In this document: piece by piece, positions 1-6,151 of the stretch
Layout: each line of letters starts with the position of its first letter
Position numbering within the stretch: the stretch's first letter is position 1
From: JBHJHK01 sp050330975
GTDB lineage: Bacteria; Pseudomonadota; Gammaproteobacteria; Competibacterales; Competibacteraceae
NCBI GenBank assembly: GCA_050330975.1
Contig: JBHJHK010000178.1
Coordinates: 1-16,066, forward strand
DNA: 16,066 nucleotides
Direction of reading: 5' to 3'
Notes under the pieces: generated by a model
The model's input: only the letters and a program-made list of their open reading frames with translations
Database searches by the model: none
Told to the model about the DNA's origin: nothing
Made by a program: the position numbers and the translations under genes

Positions 1-397
1 AGGCGCTTTTGAACATCACCCCCTCAAACAGGGCCGGGCTGTAGTCGTAGTTGCGCACCAACAACGGGGGGTGCCCCGGCCACAGGGCCTGGGAGCAACC
101 CGACAGATAGGCCGGGGGACAGTAGAGGCTCAAAAACCGCGCCGCGGTATCGCCCCCCCCCGCCAGGTCCACCAGGGCCTCATAGGTGGGCAACAGCTCT
201 GGCATGTGACGCTTGAGGGCCCGGACACAGCTCAAGTAGCGGGGTCGCTCCTTGACCCCCTCACTGGTGAACCAGGCCCGGTAGGCCGGCCACAGGCGCT
301 CAAACAGACCCTGCCAGCGGGGCCCGGGGCGGGCCTCGGCAATGGTTTCAAAGGTGTGGCAAGACCCGGGGTCGATGGGTAGGTGAGAGACGGCCAC
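1..397 (-). CDS. C45-family acyltransferase / autoproteolytic hydrolase, 5' part only
   Basis: This is the N-terminal part (about 132 residues) of a protein that continues past the left edge. It resembles the acyl-CoA:6-aminopenicillanic-acid acyltransferase (peptidase C45, Ntn-hydrolase) family. Members are made as precursors that cut themselves at a Gly-Cys bond, and the freed Cys becomes the nucleophile for acyl transfer or amide hydrolysis. Visible here are a Gly100-Cys101 pair in SGCSQALW followed by LLVRNYDYSP (Arg115, Asp118), the typical 'Cys, then RNYDY' arrangement. The Gly-Cys pair lies about as far in as in the fungal penicillin acyltransferase (Gly102-Cys103). The start is a GTG at 397-395 with a modest AGGGA upstream, and the frame is closed by a TAA at 418-416. 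The gene begins 8 bp after the ATP-grasp stop, so it is probably in the same transcript. The substrate is unknown and the C-terminal half cannot be checked. Confidence 0.8.
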   Translation of the reverse strand, partial: MAVSHLPIDPGSCHTFETIAEARPGPRWQGLFERLWPAYRAWFTSEGVKERPRYLSCVRALKRHMPELLPTYEALVDLAGGGDTAARFLSLYCPPAYLSGCSQALWPGHPPLLVRNYDYSPALFEGVMFKSA

Positions 398-405
398 TGT
401 GGTCC

Positions 406-1863
406 CTAGAGAATTTTAAATGCCCCCGGGGCCGGAGCGGGCTCTACGGCGGCGGCGGGCAAGGGCTTGGCCCGGTAGCGGTCTTTGATGGCGGCGATCC
501 ACTGGCCCGCCCGCTCGTTGAGGACAAAGTCGTCGGTCATGGCCCGGCCGCGGAGGATCAAAATCCCCAGATCAGCCCCCTCGTAGCGGTAATTGTCGGG
601 GCCGGTGATGCGGAGGAAGAAAGCCTCCTTTTCGCTTGCCACCGCCCGGCGGTGGTAGTCGAAGCGGCTGTATTCGATGGCCCCGTTGTCGTACATCCGC
701 CAGATGCCGGTCTCCGGGGCCTCGGTGACGATGTCGACGGAATCGTCGGTGTGCTTGATCACCAGCTGGCACCAGGCGTCGATGTAGTCGGGGTCGGACC
801 AGCGGGCGTTGAGGTCGTCGACGTCAAAATCGAACTCCACCCCGGAAAATTCCAGCAAGTGAAACAAAAACAGCGGTGCGTCGGCGTGGGCAAAGGCGGC
901 GTGGTTGGTCATGGAGCTAGCCCCGGTGACCCGGGGATTGAGTTCCCCTAGGTAGATCTCATCGCTGTCCAAATCGATGAGAAAATCCAGGTCAAAGTAG
1001 CCCCGATAGCCCTCCTGGCGCAGCTGCTCCCCAAAGGCGAAGGTGTAGTCCCGGGCCTTGTCCCGCACCTTCTGGGTAAAGGCCCCGGGGAAGATCTCAT
1101 TGCCGCACCAACCGCCCTTGTAGGGGGTCAAGGCCTTGGCCCCCACCACCTCGGTCAACAGCGGTCCGACGATGGTGCCCCGTTTGGTGGTACAGGCCTC
1201 CAAGGTGGACCCCCGACAGTTGAGGCGCTTCATGATCTTCACCTCGGGGTCGGGGGTGATCTCCCCTTCGTGCTTGCGCCAGTCGTCTTCGTCGCGGATG
1301 AAAAAGGTGGTGTGGCCCGAGTCGCCGAAGGCGGTCTGGATCACCAGATCGTGACCCAAATGGTGCTCATCGGCGATCTGGAGCAGATTTTGGTAGCTCT
1401 CCACCTTGGCCAGGGCATTGGGGGCGCTGGGGACCCCGGCCTTGTTGCCGATCCGCACCGTCTCCATCTTGTTGTCGCAGCGGTTGCGCAGGGCCGCCGG
1501 CGGGAACCATACCTCCAAACCCACCTCTTTGGCCAAGGCCTCGGTCTTTTCGTCGAACATCAAAAACACCGCCACGGGATCGGGGCCCTGGGCGCGGATA
1601 AAGTCGATGACCTCTTTGTGTTCCAAGAGGTAGTTATTGATATCTTCGATGCCCTCGAATTCGGGGTGGGGGAGTTCTGTGGGCACAAAGACGTTGGGGT
1701 GGCGACCGTCGTAGCAGTCGATGTAGTTGATGTATTTAAAGCCCCGCACCCACTCGTCCATCCCCAACAAATTGAAGTTGGTGGCGCTGATGAAAAACAT
1801 CGGCCGTTCGTTGCGGTGGAAAAAACGGCGAATGTCGGAAATGCCCTTGAGATTTTTCTTCAC
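406..1863 (-). CDS. ATP-grasp domain ligase ('biotin carboxylase-like')
   Basis: This encodes an ATP-grasp enzyme of 485 residues from the start chosen here. The family joins a carboxylate, activated as an acyl phosphate, to an amine or similar nucleophile. In this numbering I see an N-terminal substrate-binding segment (about 1-120), NKMETVRIGNKAGVPSAP near 131-148, a glycine-rich ATP loop QTAFGDSGHTTFF near 176-188, and the metal-binding segment YFDLDFLID...YLGELNPRVTGAS near 289-316, whose Glu307 and Asn309 are the likely Mg ligands. There is no biotin-carrier or carboxyltransferase domain, so true biotin carboxylase activity is doubtful. GTG 1863-1861 was chosen because GAGGAG lies 6 nt upstream and the conserved part (KKNLKGISDIRRFF) begins at once. 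An in-frame ATG at 2013, directly after the decarboxylase stop, would add 50 Pro-rich residues but has no SD. The gene lies between the PLP decarboxylase and the C45 gene, which suggests a shared pathway. The substrates are unknown. Confidence 0.82.
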   Translation of the reverse strand: MKKNLKGISDIRRFFHRNERPMFFISATNFNLLGMDEWVRGFKYINYIDCYDGRHPNVFVPTELPHPEFEGIEDINNYLLEHKEVIDFIRAQGPDPVAVFLMFDEKTEALAKEVGLEVWFPPAALRNRCDNKMETVRIGNKAGVPSAPNALAKVESYQNLLQIADEHHLGHDLVIQTAFGDSGHTTFFIRDEDDWRKHEGEITPDPEVKIMKRLNCRGSTLEACTTKRGTIVGPLLTEVVGAKALTPYKGGWCGNEIFPGAFTQKVRDKARDYTFAFGEQLRQEGYRGYFDLDFLIDLDSDEIYLGELNPRVTGASSMTNHAAFAHADAPLFLFHLLEFSGVEFDFDVDDLNARWSDPDYIDAWCQLVIKHTDDSVDIVTEAPETGIWRMYDNGAIEYSRFDYHRRAVASEKEAFFLRITGPDNYRYEGADLGILILRGRAMTDDFVLNERAGQWIAAIKDRYRAKPLPAAAVEPAPAPGAFKIL

Positions 1864-2013
1864 GGTCAACTCCTCGCTGACGGCTGCACGGGTGGCCGGC
1901 GGCCTTGGAACAGGCGGCGGCCCCGGGGGGAAATGGCGCCCTAGAGCCAGGGGGGCGATGGCTTGCCAAAGCTCGGTCAGGAGCGATTGCCACCAACCGG
2001 TGCGGGGTGCCAT

Positions 2014-4821
2014 CTACTTGGCGGCGGCCAGATCCACGGCCTCGGAAGGACCCGGGGGGGCGGCGGGGGTTGAGCCTTGCCGCAGCGCCGCCTCGGTGAA
2101 CACCCGCAGCCCCAAATTGGCCCGGTAGCCGTGGATCTCCCGGGTGTCTAGGGCGTTCATAAAGGCGACGATCTCAGGGCTGATGACCTGCCCCGGCACC
2201 AGGATGGGAAAGCCCGGGGGGTAGGGAATGACGAAGATGGCCGACACCACCTCGCGCCCCGCCGCCATGAGCTTGGGCAGTTGGTCCAGGGTGACAAATT
2301 CGCACAGCTCGTCTTTATAGGCCATAAAAAACGCCCGGCGCACCTCGCCATCCCGGGTGGCCTCCAGGGTTTTAAAGGCCTTGTGGAAGCGGCTGAAGTT
2401 GGGCAGGGGCGGGTTGTCGCAGGTCAGGGCGTGGACGGTGCGCTGGTGGACCGTGCGCTCGGCGCGACTCATGTCGCTACAGCGCTCGTCCAGCTCCTGG
2501 GCGATCTTCACCAACACCTCGATCAAATAGGCCACCGAACTTCTGGTGGTGCCGATGTTGGGCATAAACAGCACGGTGTTGCGGGTGGTCTTGTTGATCT
2601 GGATGCCGTACTTGTCCATCAAGTACTCGTGCTTGAAGTGGTCGCCGTCCACCCCCGTGGCGCCGATGTACAAGGTCAAGTGGCTGGGGTCCAGCACAAA
2701 CTCGTCTTCCCGCCAGGCGTGTTCCATCCGCGACCAACCCTTTTCGGCGTCGTAGTAGAACTCCGTCCCCGAGGGCCGGTGGGTTGGGGGGATCAGATCC
2801 CCTACGGTCAAAAAGCGAAAGTAGCGGCTCAACAGGGGGTGTTTGCTCACGGCCTCCCGCAACGCCATGGCCTGGTCGGTCTGGCGCTGGACAAACTCGA
2901 AGCCCTCCAACTCCACCTGGCGCCGTCCCACGTCCAACGAAGCCAAGATCTGGTAGTTGGGGGAGGTGGAGGTGTGGGTCATGTAGGCTTCGTGGAAGGC
3001 ATCCTCCACCTTGTGGTGGTAGTCCTGGTCGTGGATGTGGATCATCGATCCCTGGCGCAAGGCCGTGAGGCGCTTGTGGGTGGACTGGGTGGCGTAGACC
3101 CTGACCCGCACCTGATCGGGATCGGGCAACAGCCGGGTGTTCAGCAGGGCGTCGGGGTCCCGGCCTTGGAGGGCCTGCTGTTGCTCTTGGTAGCGGCGCC
3201 GGTAGTCGGCGCTTTTGTAGCGCCCCTTGAGGCGGGCCGCCACCGCCATGGCGGTGCGCTGGCGGTAGGTGGGGTGAAAGCGGGCAAAGGCGAACCAGGC
3301 TTCGTCCCAGAGGAAGATCAAGTCGGGCTTGATGGCCAAACACTCTTCCATGACTCGCTCGACGTCGTAGATCAATCCGTCGAAGGTGCAGTTGGTGAGG
3401 AGCAGCATCTTGACCCGATCCAGCTCCCCGGCGTCTTGGTAGTTCAGCAAGGTCTGTTTGATGGTGGCGAGGGTCACCGCCCCGTACATGGTGTACTGCT
3501 CGATGGTATAGGAATCCAGATAGCACACCCGAGCCCCCGCCAACACCATGCCGTAGTGGTGGGACTTGTGGCAGTTGCGGTCCACCAGCACGATATCCCC
3601 GGGCTCCACCAACGCCTGGACCACGATTTTGTTGCCGGTGGAGGTGCCGTTGGTGACAAAAAAGGTCTGGTTGGCGCCAAAGGCCCGGGCCGCCAGGTTT
3701 TGCGCTTCCTTGAGGGGGCCGGTGGGGTCCAACAGGGAATCCAGCCCTCCGGAGGTGGCCGAGGTCTCGGCCATAAAGATGTTGGGGCCGTAGAACTGGA
3801 GCATGTCCTGGATCCAGCTGGACTTGATGATGGACTTGCCCCGGGACACCGGCAGGGCGTGGAACACCCCGGTGGGCTGTTTGGAGTAGGTCTTGAGGGC
3901 GTTGAAAAACGGGGTGCGGTAGCGCTGGCTAACCCCCCTGAGGATGCTCAAGTCCAGCTCCAGGTAGTCCTCTTCCCGGTAGAACACCCGCTTGAAATTG
4001 GGGTGGAGGTTGCCGGCGATGCCCTCCACCGCCACGTCGGTGACCAGGTACAAATCCACTTCGGGGCGCAACTCGGCGATCTTGGCCCCCAGGATGGGGC
4101 CGATGTCGCTGTCGCTGAGCTCCATATCTTCGGCTTCGGGGTCGAAGTCCGCCAGGAGTTGGCGGAGGATCTCCAGCTGGTGGCGGGAACGGAAGGGAAA
4201 GCCGTAGCGGATGACACAGGCCTGGATATTGAAATTGAACAACGCGGCGATCACCGCATCTTCAAAGCTCGGCACGGTGACGATTTCGTAGACGAAGGGG
4301 TCGTCGTCCCGGCGCATGCGCCGCAACCCCTGGCGGAGTTGTTGTTCCTCTTTGGGGGAGAGGTTGTCCACCACCAGGACTTCGAAGTAGGGGCGCCGGT
4401 GGGCGGCTTTGGGGTCGCCGCCGGTGGTGAGATCCAAGCCTTCGTCGTCGCCATCTCGCTCCACCGTCAAGTCGATGGTCCGGTGGCGGTAGCTCAAACT
4501 CCCCAACGCCCGGTTGATCCGGGCCGCGGCGCGGCTCAGCTTGGGGTAGCGGCGGTCGTGGTAGAGCTCGAAGAGGTAGGCGAAGTCGTGGCGGCTGGGG
4601 AAGGCCCAGTAGCTGTCGATGGGTTCGAGGAGCGCCAGATCGTCGCCGACCCGCTGGTGCAAACGCTCGAAGGTGCGCCCCCCGGGGGCGGCCTCGGCGA
4701 GGCGGGCGGCGTTGTCCTTGAGGCGCCGCCAACCCTCGGCCCGCAATTGGCTAATGGAGTGATAGGCGTTGAGGGAAATGCCCTGGTCAACGCGGCGGGG
4801 GGTGGCTCGATCGCGCCCCAT
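2014..4821 (-). CDS. Orn/Lys/Arg decarboxylase family PLP enzyme
   Basis: This is a large (935-residue) fold-type I PLP enzyme of the bacterial ornithine/lysine/arginine decarboxylase family. It would remove the alpha-carboxyl group of a basic amino acid to give a di- or polyamine in the cytoplasm. Residues about 140-300 form a receiver-like 'wing' region. The PLP domain has TNGTSTGNK (about 390-398, phosphate binding), WDEAW (505-509, Asp to the pyridine nitrogen) and STHKRL with the Schiff-base Lys at 583. The C-terminal domain carries IPYPPGFPILVPGQ (864-877), typical of the family. The length exceeds the roughly 715-755 residues of the E. coli enzymes and is near the long actinobacterial forms. 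ATG 4821 was chosen because GGGAGGA lies 7 nt upstream; an in-frame ATG at 4908 would add 29 residues without an SD. It is the first gene of the leftward group. Which of Arg, Lys or Orn it uses cannot be read from sequence alone. Confidence 0.9.
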   Translation of the reverse strand: MGRDRATPRRVDQGISLNAYHSISQLRAEGWRRLKDNAARLAEAAPGGRTFERLHQRVGDDLALLEPIDSYWAFPSRHDFAYLFELYHDRRYPKLSRAAARINRALGSLSYRHRTIDLTVERDGDDEGLDLTTGGDPKAAHRRPYFEVLVVDNLSPKEEQQLRQGLRRMRRDDDPFVYEIVTVPSFEDAVIAALFNFNIQACVIRYGFPFRSRHQLEILRQLLADFDPEAEDMELSDSDIGPILGAKIAELRPEVDLYLVTDVAVEGIAGNLHPNFKRVFYREEDYLELDLSILRGVSQRYRTPFFNALKTYSKQPTGVFHALPVSRGKSIIKSSWIQDMLQFYGPNIFMAETSATSGGLDSLLDPTGPLKEAQNLAARAFGANQTFFVTNGTSTGNKIVVQALVEPGDIVLVDRNCHKSHHYGMVLAGARVCYLDSYTIEQYTMYGAVTLATIKQTLLNYQDAGELDRVKMLLLTNCTFDGLIYDVERVMEECLAIKPDLIFLWDEAWFAFARFHPTYRQRTAMAVAARLKGRYKSADYRRRYQEQQQALQGRDPDALLNTRLLPDPDQVRVRVYATQSTHKRLTALRQGSMIHIHDQDYHHKVEDAFHEAYMTHTSTSPNYQILASLDVGRRQVELEGFEFVQRQTDQAMALREAVSKHPLLSRYFRFLTVGDLIPPTHRPSGTEFYYDAEKGWSRMEHAWREDEFVLDPSHLTLYIGATGVDGDHFKHEYLMDKYGIQINKTTRNTVLFMPNIGTTRSSVAYLIEVLVKIAQELDERCSDMSRAERTVHQRTVHALTCDNPPLPNFSRFHKAFKTLEATRDGEVRRAFFMAYKDELCEFVTLDQLPKLMAAGREVVSAIFVIPYPPGFPILVPGQVISPEIVAFMNALDTREIHGYRANLGLRVFTEAALRQGSTPAAPPGPSEAVDLAAAK

Positions 4822-4933
4822 GGAACGTCCTCCCGGCAGTGGGACACCCCAGGGTGGCAGAGAACTCGCTTTGGATAACGCCCCCCGATGCGTCGGTGAC
4901 TTGATCACAACCTTCAGTATTGCAGTGACGATA

Positions 4934-4962
4934 ATCCTAGGTCAGAGGGCGGGGGTTTGCAA
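4934..4962 (-). promoter_or_regulatory. Candidate promoter for the decarboxylase group
   Basis: Reading leftwards, TTGCAA (4962-4957) is followed after 17 bp by TAGGAT (4939-4934). Each box matches four of six sigma-70 consensus bases. Transcription would begin near 4927 and give a leader of about 105 nt before the ATG at 4821. The match is weak and is listed mainly because position and spacing are right. Confidence 0.3.
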
Positions 4963-4987
4963 AAACTACCCCGCAGGACTGGCGAGG

Positions 4988-5015
4988 TTCACAATCCCTG
5001 GGATCGATCTATAGT
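4988..5015 (+). promoter_or_regulatory. Sigma-70-like promoter for the TRAP operon
   Basis: TTCACA (4988-4993) and TATAGT (5010-5015) are separated by 16 bp, and each matches five of six consensus bases. Transcription would begin near 5022, leaving an untranslated leader of about 80 nt before the ATG at 5101. It is the best promoter-like sequence in the 279-bp divergent region. No operator was recognised, though a tandem repeat lies in the leader. Confidence 0.55.
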
Positions 5016-5062
5016 AAAACAAGTCAATGGGCATGGGTCGTCGCAAAGGGCGATCCCCAACG

Positions 5063-5086
5063 CCTCATAACGTCCCTCATAACGTC
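5063..5086 (+). repeat. Perfect 12-bp tandem duplication in the TRAP leader
   Basis: CCTCATAACGTC occurs twice, head to tail without a gap (5063-5074 and 5075-5086). It ends exactly where the AAGGAGA SD (5087-5093) of the binding-protein gene begins. It may be a slippage duplication or a pair of binding sites in the mRNA leader; the sequence does not decide. Confidence 0.85.
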
Positions 5087-5100
5087 AAGGAGAAGTGTTC

Positions 5101-6069
5101 ATGAGAACCCTGTTTACAGCTGGTCTTGGTCTGTTGTTGGTAGCGACCACCGCCACTCAGACCCAAGCCGCCGAAGAGACCTTTATCACCATCGGCACCG
5201 GTGGCCAGACTGGGGTCTACTACGTGGTGGGCCAGTCCATCTGCCGGTTGGTCAACCGCAACACCAGCGAACACGGCATCCGCTGCACCGCCCCCTCCAC
5301 TGGTGGCTCCATCGCCAATTTGAACGCCCTGCGGGCCGGGGAACAGACCATGGGGGTGGCCCAGAGCGACTGGCAGTACCACGCGTTCAATGGCACCTCC
5401 CGCTTCGAAGAACAAGGCCCCATGGAAAACCTCCGGGCGGTATTCTCCGTCCACAAGGAGCCCTTCACCGTGGTGGCCCGGGCCGACGCCGGCATCGAGA
5501 GCTTTATGGACCTCAAGGACAAGCGGGTCAACGTCGGCAACCCCGGCTCTGGCCAGCGGGGCACCATGGAAGTGGTCATGGAGGCCATGGGTCTGACCAT
5601 GGACGACTTCGCCTTGGCCTCGGAGCTCAAAGCCGCCGAGCAAGCCCAGGCCTTGGGTGACAACAAGATCGATGCGTTTATCTACCAGGTGGGCCACCCC
5701 AACGGCTCCATCCTAGAGGCCACCTCCACCGCCGACGGCAGTTTGGTCTCGGTGGAGGGCGATCCCATCCAAGAGCTCATCGACAACAACAGCTTCTACT
5801 CGGCCGCCACCATCCCCGGGGGGTTGTACCAGGGCAACGACGAAGACATCGCCACCTTCGGCGTGGGTGCCACCTTTGTCACCACCGCCGAGGTCCCCGA
5901 CGAGGTGATCTACCAGGTGGTCAAGGCGGTGTTTGAAAACTTCGACCGCTTTAAGCGCCTCCACCCAGCCTTTGAAAACCTCGACAAGACCCAGATGGTG
6001 AAGGACGGCCTCACCGCGCCGTTGCACCCCGGCGCCGAGCGCTACTACCGAGAAGCCGGCCTCTTGTAA
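5101..6069 (+). CDS. TAXI-family TRAP transporter solute-binding protein
   Basis: This is a periplasmic binding protein (322 residues) of the TAXI class, which captures a substrate and delivers it to a fused TRAP permease; the permease is encoded next. It has a clear Sec signal peptide: MRTLF, a hydrophobic run to about residue 17, then TQTQAAEE with cleavage probably near 22-24. The mature N-terminus ITIGTGGQTGVYY and the later APSTGGSIANLNALRAGE are characteristic of TAXI proteins, as is a second lobe beginning around DLKDKRVNVGNPGSGQRG. The start is ATG 5101, with AAGGAGA at 5087-5093 and a 7-nt spacer; a GTG at 5095 is in frame but lies only 1 nt after that SD. TAXI substrates known elsewhere include glutamate/glutamine and some organic acids, and nothing here fixes the ligand. 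It is the first gene of the rightward operon. Confidence 0.93.
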   Translation: MRTLFTAGLGLLLVATTATQTQAAEETFITIGTGGQTGVYYVVGQSICRLVNRNTSEHGIRCTAPSTGGSIANLNALRAGEQTMGVAQSDWQYHAFNGTSRFEEQGPMENLRAVFSVHKEPFTVVARADAGIESFMDLKDKRVNVGNPGSGQRGTMEVVMEAMGLTMDDFALASELKAAEQAQALGDNKIDAFIYQVGHPNGSILEATSTADGSLVSVEGDPIQELIDNNSFYSAATIPGGLYQGNDEDIATFGVGATFVTTAEVPDEVIYQVVKAVFENFDRFKRLHPAFENLDKTQMVKDGLTAPLHPGAERYYREAGLL

Positions 6070-6077
6070 GGCTCCCT

Positions 6078-6107
6078 CCGGGGCCGGGATACCCCTCCCG
6101 GCTCCGG
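6078..6107 (+). promoter_or_regulatory. Strong intergenic stem-loop between binding protein and permease
   Basis: Positions 6078-6089 pair with 6096-6107 to give a 12-bp stem with one G-U pair and the 6-nt loop TACCCC. It begins 9 bp after the TAXI stop codon. No T-run follows, so it does not look like a complete intrinsic terminator. In this position such hairpins commonly protect the 3' end of the binding-protein mRNA or reduce read-through, which would give more binding protein than permease. The structure is read from sequence; its role is inferred. Confidence 0.65.
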
Positions 6108-6151
6108 CTCTCCCCTGGATACCTGCAAGATCCGTCCTCTAAGGCCCGCCC

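Noticed and set aside
71..382. A 103-codon plus-strand frame at the left edge
   Set aside because: The opposite strand encodes the C45-family protein with the Gly-Cys and RNYDY motifs; the plus-strand product is low-complexity and unlike any family I know.
2281..4878. An 865-codon open frame on the plus strand opposite the decarboxylase gene
   Set aside because: It is the mirror of a GC-rich gene with intact PLP motifs. Its predicted protein is rich in G, V, H and Q with no recognisable domain, a usual by-product of strong third-position GC bias.
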